A stretch of 64,000 bases of DNA. Source: Anaeramoeba flamelloides (lineage: Eukaryota > Metamonada > Anaeramoebidae). The stretch spans positions 11,966,001 through 12,030,000 of the forward strand of contig JANTQA010000023.1 of NCBI GenBank assembly GCA_027625915.1, in the 5' to 3' direction. Both the position numbers and the translations under genes were made by a program. The notes under the pieces were generated by a model that made no database searches, was not told the DNA's origin, and saw only the letters and a program-made list of their open reading frames with translations. Shown piece after piece: positions 47,576 to 59,510 of the stretch (positions are counted from its first letter, which is position 1; the number at the start of each line of letters is the position of its first letter).

Positions 47576-49879
47576 TAGGACATTTTCAATATTTATCATC
47601 AGTTATTTTTTTCCGTATTTGATTTTTTTAAAATGAGAAGAGTGTTTTCAAAACTATTAGTTATTATCTCTTCAAAAAAATATCCTAAAGTTGAGTTTAA
47701 AGAAAATTCATTGTCACATCCATTTAATTTTTTTTACCCTAAAATAGACCTTTTTTTCTAGACTAGAGACTTTTCAAAATCGTGGTACTATTGACAACAA
47801 TAAATACAATAGCCTCAAGATTTTTAAGAACTGGAATGTTGATTATATTGTGAATTAGCTCAATTAACAAGATGAAATGATAATTACAATTGTAGTTTTG
47901 TCTAACTTTTTTTTTTCAAATTTATTTTTTCATACTAGTATTGGCATAGTAAAAAAAAATGTTTTTTGTTTTTTTTTTACTTAAATGATCATTTATTTTT
48001 TTCACCTTTCCAAAAAACCTCTTATAAATGGTCTCTTCTCTCATTTTTTCGTAGAAAAAAGAGAAAAAACAATTTTTTTTTTTTTAAAAAATGATATTGA
48101 TTTTTTTTCGAAAAGAGAAAAAAACAAAGTTTGTAAATAGACATTGTTTTCAATAAAGAAATGGAATTGATTCTTTTGCCAAAATTTCCTCAAATGATTA
48201 AGTACCTTTTTTTAGTTTTTATGGAACAAGTATTTTGGTTCCCTTGATCCAAAATATGCATTCAATTGGTTTTAAATTGAGACATTCGAAAATCTCAGTG
48301 TTATCAATTAAACAACGTTGTAAATAAAAATTTTAAGGGCTGTTAAGTAACTGTAAATATCAGATTTAATGACGAATTATTAGTAAAATACTTCTTAATT
48401 CACTTTTTTAGAATTGGAAATAAGAAGATCAGAAAATTCCCAAACTTTGCCTAATAATACAAGGAATTCTCAAAATATTTCCACAACAACTACAATGCTA
48501 TCTTAAACTTTTAAGAGTTCTAATCTCTTTCTTATCTGTAGTTATCTAAAATTATTTACTTAAAATTTCTCAAAGAAAAAGTTTATGTTTAAAAAAAAAA
48601 TAAATAGCAATAATTTTGATGTCATTGATCAACTAACAATTGAAAAAAAAGAATTTTTGTAATTGATCTAATGCATATTATTTGATGTAATTTATTTGGC
48701 TATTATATTATATTTTTAATTTTTTCGCCAAAACTTTTAACAATTTTTATTTTAAGAATTTGTTTTGATTTTTAAAAAATGAAAATATCTATAAAAAAAT
48801 TAAATGAAAATTCATAATTATTTTGGTTTTTCTTATTTTGATCAAAAATTCAATGATTTAATAAACAAATAAATCGAATATATATCTATTTCTGATGATA
48901 AATGTAGTAACATCAAATTTTCTTCTATTGAGAATTTAAATAACATTTATTGTAAATTGAAAATGGTCAATTCATTTTTGAAATTCTTTTGAAATAAAAA
49001 CTTTTTAGTGTAGTTGTTTTATTAATTTCGGTAATTTAATTCTTTTAATTTGAATATTTGAAATAATATTTTTTATTTTTAAATTAGTTTAAATAATAGA
49101 ATTAAAGAGAATATAAATCTGATGAAAATTCTAAAAAAAGGATTTCATTACAAAATAATAAATAGTAATACGGTGTAATAGTCAAGTTCAGATACTATTT
49201 TGCTTCAAAATATTGAGGTTAAAACTTATAAAAAATAGAAAAGTATTTAAAAATATACTTTGTTATTTTTTTTTAACTAGTTTAATTTCAACAAATTTAT
49301 TTGGAAAGCTAATCTTACTTATTATATAATAATGTGGATAAAATTTATTTAAAATTATTAAATTCAAAAAATAACAAAGAAAGCACAAAATAAATTATTC
49401 AGAAATTGGTGCCAAAAAGGTAGAAATACAATGGTTGATTTTCAAAAATTGTATTTTGAAATTTAGATCAATTTTTTTTGTAAAGGATAATTTGTTTATT
49501 TGATTCATAATTTTTATGAATTTAAAGAGTTTTATTGTTTTTTTTTTCTTTGGTTTTGAATTTTTTTTTAAAAATTTGGATATTTTTGATCCAATTTTGA
49601 ATAACAATTTGTAAAAGAAATAATTAATGACAAAAATTCAAAATAGAATGAGGTTCTAAAAAGTACAACATCTTTTATGATAAATAGATACAAAAATTTC
49701 AAAAATCTGTATAACTTATTAAAATAAATATAATAAAAACCAATCAAATGTAAAAGGTAATCAGGTGGGAAAATGTAAATATTAAAGATTAAAAACTATT
49801 TATTATTATAAAAAAATATTAATGAATAAAATCAATCAACCTAATAAATTAAATCATTGATCCAACAAAATCAATTAAA

Positions 49880-51277
49880 TTAAATATATTTCATATTATT
49901 GATGGCGCCTTTGACTCTTTTTACAATTAATTGATTTGTTGAATATTTTTGTTCAAGTTTTTGACAAATATTTTTGCCATTGTTGTGTGCTATTTGCTTT
50001 CTTGCCGTTGGGTCTACTGTGGCGTTCAAAATAAATAAGGAAACCCTTTCAGCCATTTCTTGATCATTAATAAAGTTGTCTATTTCCCCAAGAATGACAA
50101 TGACACCGTTATTGTTTACGACTTCTGATCTAGATTGGTCAAAAAACAGACAATTAGTTAGCAAAACTAGGCTTGCTCTGAAAATTGGTTTTGCTGTTGG
50201 GTATGAGCGCAAGGCTAATAAGGATGCCATGATGGCCTTGCCATCTATTAGATGTGAAATTAAGTGTTCCTCGAGCACCAGCGCCGTGAAAATGGCCAAG
50301 GATTTTCTTTGGATCTCTTGGAACTGTCTATTTGCCCTCATGGCGACGACGATGGCCTTGGCACCGTTTTCCTTTGCCAAAATGGTCCTGTTGGGGACGC
50401 ATGTAGCTAGATTGTACAAGAGCCCCAGCGAGGTCTCGACGATTTTTTCATAACCCTTCCATTTGACCATGGTGTATAGGATATTGGAAATGAGCCCAAC
50501 ACGGCCCAAGTGTTCGGAGTTGTCCTGGTTTGTTGACAAATTATAAAAAAACCTGATGCACTTTTGAGCCAAGCCCTCATCGTCATCATTGGTTACTAAC
50601 ATCTTCATCAGCACTTCAACAGCGTCCGACTGGGAAACCAGTGTCGAGTTAAAGTGGTTCGCTGCCAGGTTAAATAACGTCATGATCGCCCTTTTGATCA
50701 GCGTGTCCTCGTTAGGAAACTTTTCGAGCGCTTGGACAACCAAGAGAAGCCCGCCAACAGAGACAATCGATTGCCCGAATTTCTCATTTGTGGACAACCC
50801 CGTCAGCGCACCAAGTGCAACTGATTGGATTTTGGAATCATTCGGCCAAACCCTCATTTGACCAATGATTTCTGTGACAACCTCTTGTTCGGCAATTGCC
50901 TGGAAGTTGTCCTTATGCAAGGTCAGCTGCCACAGGGCCGACAGGCATTTTAACGCAAGAAGCCTCTCGGTTTTGTGCGTTTGGAGCAAATTGATCAAAA
51001 CACCAAAGGTCTGCAATTGATGGACCAAATAACGCTGCGCACGATCGTAATACGCACAATTAATTAGCGCCCCAATAACTTTCTCCAAGATTTGCGGATT
51101 CGTTGTGTGCGTTTCAACGACCTGCACTAACAGATCTAGCGCTCCGCTATTCAAAATTTCATTCGCATTCTGCTCGTCAAGCGCATAATTGTTGATAACA
51201 ATAATCGGATTATTAATTAACTCTGTGTTGTCTAAATTGTTTTTAATAATTTCCAAAGACTCTTGAAAATTATCCAC
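49880..51277 (-). CDS. Armadillo-repeat protein
   Basis: Open frame of about 465 residues made almost entirely of armadillo-type helical repeats of about 42 residues. Typical segments are LVQVVETHTTNPQILEKV, ALKCLSALWQLT, SVALGALTGLS, IKRAIMTLFNLAAN and CIRFFYNLSTN. ARM superhelices are protein-binding scaffolds; the subfamily is not recognisable, and no catenin or importin-alpha signature motif was seen. Reading 51277 downward, the first codon is GTG, not ATG. An upstream splice (acceptor GAAG before TGGAT) would complete an ATG split across an intron, which is the favoured but unproven start. The sequence is much less AT-rich than its neighbours: one 60-base line (50881-50940) has 34 G+C. 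Stop at 49880-49882; no introns seen inside the frame. Confidence 0.85.
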   Translation of the reverse strand: MDNFQESLEIIKNNLDNTELINNPIIVINNYALDEQNANEILNSGALDLLVQVVETHTTNPQILEKVIGALINCAYYDRAQRYLVHQLQTFGVLINLLQTHKTERLLALKCLSALWQLTLHKDNFQAIAEQEVVTEIIGQMRVWPNDSKIQSVALGALTGLSTNEKFGQSIVSVGGLLLVVQALEKFPNEDTLIKRAIMTLFNLAANHFNSTLVSQSDAVEVLMKMLVTNDDDEGLAQKCIRFFYNLSTNQDNSEHLGRVGLISNILYTMVKWKGYEKIVETSLGLLYNLATCVPNRTILAKENGAKAIVVAMRANRQFQEIQRKSLAIFTALVLEEHLISHLIDGKAIMASLLALRSYPTAKPIFRASLVLLTNCLFFDQSRSEVVNNNGVIVILGEIDNFINDQEMAERVSLFILNATVDPTARKQIAHNNGKNICQKLEQKYSTNQLIVKRVKGAINNMKYI

Positions 51278-51885
51278 TTCGTTTCGTGAATTGTTTTTTT
51301 TTTTTTATTGATTGAGCACCACGAGATAGGAGAAAGTTAACAATAAAAAAAAAAAAAGAAAAGATATTGTGTGAACATATCTTAGAAAACTACTTATTAA
51401 AAAAAGATCGTTTTCTTCTTATTTGTTTTGTTTTGTTTAGATAATGTTCAAAAATCGAAGGTAATTACTTATTTTTTTTTCGTTTGTAACGAGTTGATTG
51501 TTGGAGTAAAAAATAAAGAGAAAAAAATGCCAAATATTTTGTAAGTTTTGGATACTTGAGGAAAAGTCAAATTTCTCAGAGAAATGAATTGTGTTGTACT
51601 ATAGCACCTACGGTAAGTCAATTTCTAGATTTATTCATTCAAAAAAAGTCCTCAAATAGTTTTGGTTCTTCAACTTTTTATCTACAAGTTCTCCTACTTG
51701 TTTTGAAAATTGTTAAATAGAAACCAATTAAGTTAAAATAATTTTTTAAGTAGAACCCTTTTTTTGAGATGGTTTTTATATAAAGTAAAAGAGAATATAA
51801 GAAATTTAAATCGTTCTTGCAAAATTAGGTTTGAAAAAAGAATGGTGAAATAACTAAATTCTCCAAAAAAAATTAGCTTTGATAT
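51278..51885. other. Short intergenic between ARM gene and tRNA
   Basis: Probable 5' flank of the ARM gene (minus strand), possibly with a first exon or 5' UTR intron. No ATG in frame with the ARM domain was found before an A-run. No other feature seen. Confidence 0.4.
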
Positions 51886-51893
51886 AAAAAAAA
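51886..51893 (-). terminator. Pol III T-run after tRNA-Arg
   Basis: On the minus strand a T8 run follows the tRNA 3' end by one base, the expected Pol III stop. Confidence 0.8.
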
Positions 51894-51894
51894 T

Positions 51895-51966
51895 CGATCC
51901 AGGTAGGGCTCGAACCTACGACCTTCTGATTAGAAATCAGACGCGCTACCACTGCGCTACAGGACC
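51895..51966 (-). tRNA. tRNA-Arg (anticodon UCU)
   Basis: 72 nt cloverleaf on the minus strand. Acceptor GGTCCTG pairs with CTGGATC with one U-U mismatch and one G-U; D arm GCGC-AGTGGTA-GCGC; anticodon arm TCTGA-TTTCTAA-TCAGA with anticodon TCT; variable AGGTC; T arm GTAGG-TTCGAGC-CCTAC. No intron; no encoded CCA. It reads AGA codons for arginine, fitting an AT-rich genome. Internal box A and box B promoters are present within the D and T arms. Confidence 0.93.
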
Positions 51967-53029
51967 TTACGAACAATTTAGCTTTTTAAATTATTTATTT
52001 TAAAATTTTTACTATTCTAAGTTTTTTAAAAAACAAAATTTTTAAATGATCTTTGAAAGAAATCAATTACACACTTCAGAGTGTTGAGTTATAGTACTAT
52101 TTAACATTCATTCTTCAAAAAGAATTTTCACACGGAAGAAATTGGATAAAATAGATAACATAAAAAATTTTTATTTATCTTTAATTTTCAATCAAACTTT
52201 TTTTCTTGTTTTTTCAATCGCAAAGAAAAATTGAAAAAACACAAAAAAAATAATTGCAAAAAAATGCCTTTTGGGGATTTTCAAAAGCCAATTCAAATTT
52301 GAAAACATTACGAAATTGAAAAAGCAAATATAAAAAATATGTGGAACAGCTCTAGAAAATAGTGTGAGTTTAGAACTTTGAAATGGAAATTCTAAAATAT
52401 TAAAAACAAAATTTTGCAGAATCTAACAAGGCAAAAATTGTGGAAATTTGTCATTTATTCACTATGATTTTTTAATGATAAATATTTGAATTTTAAAAGA
52501 AATTACAAAAACTCAATTTTCTTAAAGTTAATTTGGAGTTTCCAAAATTGACTTTTTTGTAAAAAAAAAAAAAAACGAAACAAAATAGAAACCAAATCAG
52601 AATAAAAATTGATCAAATTTGATAAAAAAGGAATAGATTAAAAAATTGAAAATATATTTTGAGAAGAATAGTAAATTCAATTCATAGAATTTGCTATTTC
52701 TTCTATTTTATTCAACCCTGTTTAAGTAAAAATAAGTTTATTTTATCCAATATTTTATCTTAAATCATTTTTTTGTTTCATTTATTAATTGATCTTACTT
52801 TTCATTTTCTGTAATGTTCCCAATTAAAAAATTCTGGTGAACTATTTTCCAAAATAATTTTTTCAAAATATAAAAACTTGTAAAAAGTTTTTTTATTTAT
52901 TATTTTTAAAAATAATATCAGTTTATCAAAAATGGTTAAATTGTACTTTTTTTACTTCTTCTGGATTAGGTTATTTTAAATTTTAAATTTTTCTTACCCA
53001 CCAAACTCCATTTTTATATAATTTACTTT

Positions 53030-54190
53030 TAAGGGATCAGTACTCTACAGCTACTTGGCAAAATTATCAAATATTTTATTGATAAAATTCTCTACTTTCA
53101 AATTTTATATATTGACAAGTGTCGAAAAAATTCTGATCAACTAAGAAACCAAGATAGTAAAATTTTTTTTTGTGAGATCGAATTTTTTATTCCATTTTTT
53201 CTGAATAAAAAAACATTTAAATCCACAAATTATAAAAAAATTATACCTTTTTTCTTGCCATTTCACTTCATTATTGCAAAATACCATGTCTTTGATGACC
53301 TGAATATTAATAAAAGCATTTTAATCAATTTTTGAGATAATTCTTTTGGTTAACCAAAAAATTGATATATTTAACCTATTGAAAAATAGTTAGATTCCTT
53401 TCAGAAAAATATTTATATACATTAAATTTTTAAAGTCATTTTAAAATTTTACCAAGAATTTGTGTTTTTATTAAAGATAAAATTGGATTTCAGAAAATAA
53501 AATTTTCTGAAGAAATTTAGGAAATTTTCTAATTTTATCCGCAAAATACAAAATCAATTTTTTTCAGCCAAAAATGATTTAAATTGTTATACTAGTTCTA
53601 ATGTATAAAAATAAACAATTTTCTAAAAAAATTTTCAAAATCAAAAATTCTTTTTGCAATTTTTTGCATTTTTCTAATTCCAGAAAACAGCCTTTTTCAG
53701 ACTTTAATCGATAAAAATTTTTTGAAAAATCTCTAAAATTTCATTGATTAACTTTTCACAAGTTTCAATACAATTTCATTAATTTAATCACCTAATCCAT
53801 CATTTTTTTTATATGCTGAGATTTGAATTATAAGATTAATCACTCAAAATAATAAAAAAAAATGAAAAATTTTTATTCAAAATCAAGACTTTCCAACATA
53901 AAAATAAAAAAAAAACAATGTTACACGATTTTAAAGAATTTACTTAATTATTTTAAAAAAATAATAGGTTACATTTTTTTATTTTATATTGGAAACCTGT
54001 GAAATTTTCATTTCAAAAAATAGATTCTCATTAATTAATTGTTTAAATGAGGTTAATTCATCAATTTCATAAGCCAAAACACAAATTACAAGAAAAATAT
54101 TTTTTTCAAGATCTGAACAAGATTTCAATTTATTTATTAAAAAATCTACTAACTTAAACCACATAATTTATTAAAATTGATTCTTAGTTT
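53030..54190. repeat. Dispersed repeat, family K copy 2
   Basis: Direct-orientation relative of 37485-38640 with many substitutions and small indels. Non-coding in both places. Confidence 0.6.
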
Positions 54191-54853
54191 CCTTCTCAGT
54201 TTTTTTTTTTTTTTTTTTTTTTTTTTTCTAAATAGGGATTGATATTTTAACTTGGATCTGAGTAATAAATAAATCTTGAATAAATTATAACACATTTATT
54301 TTTTTTTGAAACTGAACTAAAATTCAAAATTTTCCACATAGATAAAATGTTCCAAAGAATCACAATAATACAATTTCAGTGAAATTGGAGATAATTTTGA
54401 TTTTTGAAAAAATATGACAATCATTTTTTCATCTTTGAGTTTTTTCATTTCATTGTTTGAATTACGTAATTTGTTTCGCTCGATTGAAAAAAATTTTTCA
54501 CAACACTTGATATTATGTTTAAGTTGAGTTGTTTCAAAATAAAAGTTCTCAAATAAAATTAGTTGGTAGTACCTAACCCTTTGATCCATAAATAATTCCT
54601 AATAGAAATTTAAACAAATTTATTAATCAATTTTTTTGTTTTGCTCTCTCCAAAATTTTTAACCCACCCATGATTTATTTGTATTGATAATTATTTATTT
54701 TTTGTTTTATGAGTATTGTCATTTATAAAAAATTATTAACATTTCAATTCGCAAATGGCTCTAATTTGGAAAATCTTCTTGAATTGATTAAATAAGAAGT
54801 TTTTTTTTTCACAATTCGAATTTTGTTGTGTTAAAAATTTTGAATTGGGGACT

Positions 54854-55020
54854 AGAAAGTTTTATGGTTGGGCTAATTGTATGAATTAAAAATTGTTGTC
54901 CAATTAATAATCCGTATATTGGCAGAATTTTTGATGAAATTGAACTTGATCGATACAATTTTCTGAATGTATCTTTTTAATTATGATAGAAATAAGAATA
55001 AAAAAAAAAAAAAAAAAAAA
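54854..55020 (-). pseudogene. Partial duplicate of the RasGAP arginine-finger exon
   Basis: Nearly the same as 55955-56120: both carry the intron 3' end, the acceptor, and the start of the exon, including an A-rich run. The copy encodes the LYRSSSISSKILPIYGLLIG segment with a few substitutions, then loses similarity near 54860. It lies downstream of the gene's stop, so it is either a dead exon fragment or, less likely, an alternative 3' exon. Confidence 0.75.
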
Positions 55021-55213
55021 AAATTGAATTATAATATAATAATTTATTAATTATTCACAAATTGATTTTTTATAAAAAAAAATCAATCAAAAAAAAAAAC
55101 AAAAAACTATCAAATAAAAATCAACGGAATATTAAAGGTTAATATATTAAAGTAAAATTCGTAAAAAAAAAACAAAGAAACAAACAAATAAATAATATTT
55201 TAAAAGTTTTTTT

Positions 55214-56527
55214 TTACTTATTTTCAATCCAAGATTGTATTTTTTCTTCATCATCAGAAAAAGAATCAAATTCTTCGTCATCTTCGTCTTCGATTAAATT
55301 TTCAAGAAAATCTATAATGAAAGGGATATATTCATGTCTTGAATCCGAATGAAGCATTTGGTCTTTTATATCATCAATATTGTCTAATATATGAGTTTTC
55401 ATTATTTGTAAGGATTCTTGTATTTGACTTTCTTTTAAAGGATAATTTTCCATATCTAGTGTTTGTTCTTCTTGTTCGTTTATTGTTGTCAAATCAGTTA
55501 ATATTTTATAAAATCTTATAATCCGTACGGAACTTGACCTAATAAAATCGTTTAATGATGACATTGTACCCAGCATCCCATCACTCTGGTTTCCGACGTT
55601 TTGAACAATTTTGGAAATTTGTACCAAATTCCTTCTAAATTGAATGTTTTTTAATTGCTCCTTATCTAAAATACCATAATTTTCTGGGGAAGCAATTACT
55701 GGCACTAAAAATCTTAGAAAAATAAAATTGTTTATTGATGAACACGAACTTTCAGGAAACACTCGGCGTGCTGCCTTATGCATTGCCCGTGCAATAATTC
55801 TTATTGGTAAAGGGATATCGCGAATTGAAAAAATAATTTTCCCAATAAATTCATTTGAAAGTACTTTTAATGCCTCTCGATTTTTCGCTGCTTGTTGTTC
55901 ACCAACTCTTTCGGGATCAACGTCTAATAAGACATTGATTTTGGAAATGGTTTCAATGGCTGGGCTAAGTGTATGTATTAAAAATTGTTTTCCAATTAAT
56001 AATCCGTATATTGGTAGAATTTTTGATGAAATTGAACTTGATCGATACAATGTTCTGGATGTATCTTTTTAATTATGATGGAAATAAGAATAAAAAAAAA
56101 AAAAAAAAAAAAAAAAAGTCATAATAAATAGATAGTTAGATAGGTAAGCAAATAATAAAATAAACAAAGAATAAAATAATTTAAAAAAATCAAAAAATTG
56201 ATTGATTTTTTAATAAAGATATATTATTTGAGAAGAAAATATATTTTCAATTAGAAAGTAAAATTAAATCATACTTTTCCCATTTCTACATTCTTTGTGA
56301 ATCATCCATCTAACAAGCCTAATACCTTTATTTTTAGAATGAAATAAATAAACCAAACTTCGGGCAAAATCATCATTTGATCCAAGGCCTCCTTTTTTCC
56401 TTCTTGTATCAAAATTACTTAATAATGCAGAAGCAAATGATAAATTTCTTGAAACAATTATGTCATGCAATATTTCTTCTTTAAAATTCGATAAAGACAA
56501 TTTTTTTAATATTTTTGGTATATTATT
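55214..56527 (-). CDS. RasGAP domain protein, 5' end not located
   Basis: Two exons: 56275-56527 and 55214-56064, joined across a 210-bp intron (donor GTATGA), together 367 residues. RasGAP domains stimulate GTP hydrolysis on Ras-family GTPases. Seen in order: EILHDIIVSRNLSFASALLS, NDDFARSLVYLF, then after the splice TLYRSSSISSKIL, matching the TLFRxNSLAxK arginine-finger motif (Arg about residue 92 of this partial model), LSPAIE, and the family signature FIFLRFLVPVIASPENYGIL with RNLVQISKIVQNVGN. The C-terminus is acidic (EDEDDEEFDSFSDDEE). The first exon has no ATG before the domain and a TAG just upstream at a likely acceptor, so a 5' exon is missing. No GT donor occurs on the minus strand until past 56715, inside a family G repeat. 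Confidence 0.85.
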
Positions 56528-56604
56528 CTATGATAAAAATTGTTGTTTTATAAAATATTTGATAAAAATTCGGAGGATTTTTATAAAAAATTGAAATTTT
56601 ATTT

Positions 56605-56644
56605 GGGTTGGTTTGTTTGTTTGTTTGTTTGTTTGTTTGTTTGT
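56605..56644. repeat. (GTTT)n tetranucleotide microsatellite
   Basis: About nine consecutive TTTG units (AAAC on the minus strand) just upstream of the RasGAP exons. Confidence 0.9.
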
Positions 56645-56715
56645 ATATAAAAAATCAATTCGTAAATAAAGCCATTTTATAATGATGTATTATAAAATTT
56701 TTTAAAAAGTATTAT

Positions 56716-57140
56716 TCAAACCACTTCAAAAGAGTGAATCAAACAATTTGAGCAACATTTTTTAAAAGAGCTGTAATTAATAAATTATAATATTTTAATG
56801 TAATTTTGAGAATATTTTCCCATTTTCACGAGAAGGTGGAAAATTGTAAATTGTTCACATATTCTCCGAAAAATTCTCATCAACAACACATCACATAATC
56901 ATATAACAGCGTATCTCATAAGGACAAAATTATCTCTTTTTGAAAGCATTGTTTTTTAACTGTAAATTTTTTTTTAATTTAAAATATGATCAATTCAAAA
57001 AAACAAATGAAATATCTTAATTTACATTTCTGCTGTTGTTGTGGGAAATTTAAACCCAATATTTTAAGGAAACCAAACTAAAGAGAGACATTTTGAACTT
57101 CATGAAGACTTTTTTCAATTCAAAAAAAATTTTACAACAA
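56716..57140. repeat. Dispersed repeat, family G copy 2
   Basis: Parallels 13440-14060 in the order of shared blocks, notably TTCACGAGAAG and AAGGACAAAATTAT. Its first 45 bp also resemble the tails of the alpha-SNAP intron minisatellites (5285-5325, 6785-6825). Confidence 0.5.
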
Positions 57141-58749
57141 ATACAATTTACTCAATTCACGAAACGGTATATGTAAAAAATAATATACATTTTTTATTTC
57201 AATGTTAAATGATTTTTTATCATATTTATACCAACTTTTTGAGAAAATTTTGTGGTCCCTACTAAACACGATTTTATTTATTATCTTTTTGTTTTAAAAT
57301 TTAACTGAAATATTCTTTGAACTTGGGTAATTGAAAAAATGAAATTTCCATTTTTTAATATTGAAATTGCTATTTTTTAAAATTATAAAATTGCGGTTTT
57401 CGTTTTTATTAATAACTTTTTGTTTTTGAAAGTGTTTGCGAATCTTGGGCATATTTAGAAGTTAAATATTAAACAGCAAATGATATAAAACCATTTGAAA
57501 AGACTTATTTTAAAACGGATTTTTTTTTCAAAAAATTTACTTTTATTATTAGTAACAAATTTAAAGATGCTAATAATTTCAAAATTGCATACAGTATAGC
57601 TTATTCTAATCTAATATTTGTCAGGTTTAATGTTGATAAAATTACAACGATGAATATTTTTAATTTTTAAAATCACTTTCCTTCAAATTCTTAAAAATTT
57701 TAATTTTTTTCAATATTTTTAAACTTTGAAGGGATTTGATTGAAAAAGAGAAAATTGAAAATTTTCAAAATTTAGAAAACTAAATTAAGTTTAAAATGCA
57801 TTTGATGACTGTACATCACTACAAGGAAAATTTAAATACCCAAAATTAAAGTTAGCCAAAACTATACATTGGATTTCAGTTATACTTCTTTTATAAATTA
57901 TTTTTTCAAAGTTATCATAATTTTATGTAATAAAAAAAGGATAGCTATTAAACTCTTAAAAATCTGAATACCCCCTTTTCAAAAATACCGACTTTTGAAA
58001 AAAACACCTATTTTCAGGGTATTTTTTTATTGGAAAAAGTTGAAATGAATTAATTTTTGATTGAACATTAAGATTGAAAAAAAGAATATATGTTAAAGCA
58101 ATTTGCAGAAAAAAACCGGGAACGTATATAAAAACTCAAACATGGAAAAAAATAAAATGATAAAAAATATTCCAAAAACAGATAAAAAATCAGATTTTCA
58201 ATTTAATTGAGCAATATCTTTTGATTGAAATATTTTGTACTATTTTCAAATTGAAAAATATGTTTTCTTTTTATACTATTAAAAAAATACTTGAAAATTA
58301 TCTCTCTACTAAGTCAATTAAAAAATTCAAAAATTTTACAATTAAAAATGAAAAAAATATTACTGAAAAATTTCATTTTTTTTTCAATTCCTATTAATAT
58401 CTATTAAAGTTGTAAACCTCATTGAAAATTGTTATGTATAATAATGTTTATTATATGAGTATATTTCAAAAATACAAAATTTAGAGATTTTTTTTTGAAA
58501 AAATTTTCCTTGTAGTGATGTTTATTTTAGACAATCTTTGTATTACAAATTACAAATCCAGTCACTTCAAAATTCTATAATTTAACTAATAAAGTGTTTT
58601 AAACACTTAACCCCTAGTAATAAGTAAAAAGAAAATTTTCATATTTTGGCAATTTTTTTTGCAACAAAATATTCACAAAAAGTATAAAAGTAAATTCTAT
58701 TATAAAATAAAGAAGATTTGGCAATGCTAATATAGAGAGTATATGATTT

Positions 58750-58998
58750 TTCAGAAAAAAAATCACAGAAATCACAGAAATCACAGAAATCATTGAAATC
58801 ATTGAAATCATGAAAATCACGGAAAACACAGAAACCAAAACACATCATTTTTTAAGAAAATCGAAACATCACAATCAAGAATCAAAAACATTGGAAAAAT
58901 GATGTGTTTTGGTTTCTGTGTTTTCCGTGATTTTCATGATTTCAATGATTTCTGTGATTTTTGTGATTTCTGTGATTTCTGTGAATTTTTTTCTGAAA
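58750..58998. other. Near-perfect 104-bp inverted repeat with 41-nt loop
   Basis: Left arm 58750-58853 and right arm 58895-58998 are reverse complements with only a few differences. Each arm contains a 9-bp tandem motif (AAATCACAG on the left, CTGTGATTT on the right) plus CCAAAACACATCATTTT-type sequence next to the loop. It would fold into a long hairpin. Confidence 0.85.
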
Positions 58999-59510
58999 TT
59001 AGAATTTTTTGTTTTTATTTTTTTTTGTAATAAACTCTTTTTATGTTTTTAAGAAAAAAAAATCCAATAATGATTTTCTAATAAAAGGTCTGATATGGAT
59101 TATGAATTAAATGAAAAAATATCCAATTTTCAGAACCTATTTTTGGTGATAGAGATGAAATAAACAATTATCCTATTAAAAAAACTCAGATTTAGTTTGA
59201 TCCAAAATGACTTTCAACAATAATAAAAAAATAAAAAAAAAAAAATGAGAATTTATTGTGAAAATTAGAAAATAAAATCAACTTTTCTAATTTATTTTAC
59301 ATCAAACTCTCACAAATCAGTCAAAGAAATTTCATAAATTAATGATTAATGGTTATTACCAAAACAAACAACTATGTGAACAAAAATTAATAAAGATTAA
59401 TTGTTTTTTCTTGCTCTCCTGTGGATTCAGGTGAGTGCCGTCAAGTGCAGTAGTATACCGTATAGTGTCATAGATTGTCTTAGAGTATAATCAAGTGACA
59501 TAGCGTGCCT

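Larger units (their letters stand above)
42332..49879. other. Large gene-free region
   Basis: About 7.5 kb without a convincing gene on either strand. Recognised items: a GATTCCATGGAATC motif region (about 44420-44900), family B MITE (45174-45370), a weak family F copy (about 46255-46420), a long hairpin (46446-46628) and a family A hairpin unit (47409-47575). The rest is AT-rich low-complexity sequence. Confidence 0.55.
51967..55213. other. Intergenic, tRNA to RasGAP gene
   Basis: Family K copy 2 (about 53030-54190), homopolymer tracts, and a partial duplicate of the RasGAP exon (54854-55020). No complete gene recognised. Confidence 0.55.

Noticed and set aside
50076-50861. Plus-strand frames of 90-125 codons
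   Set aside because: Shadows of the ARM gene, which has clear repeat structure on the minus strand.
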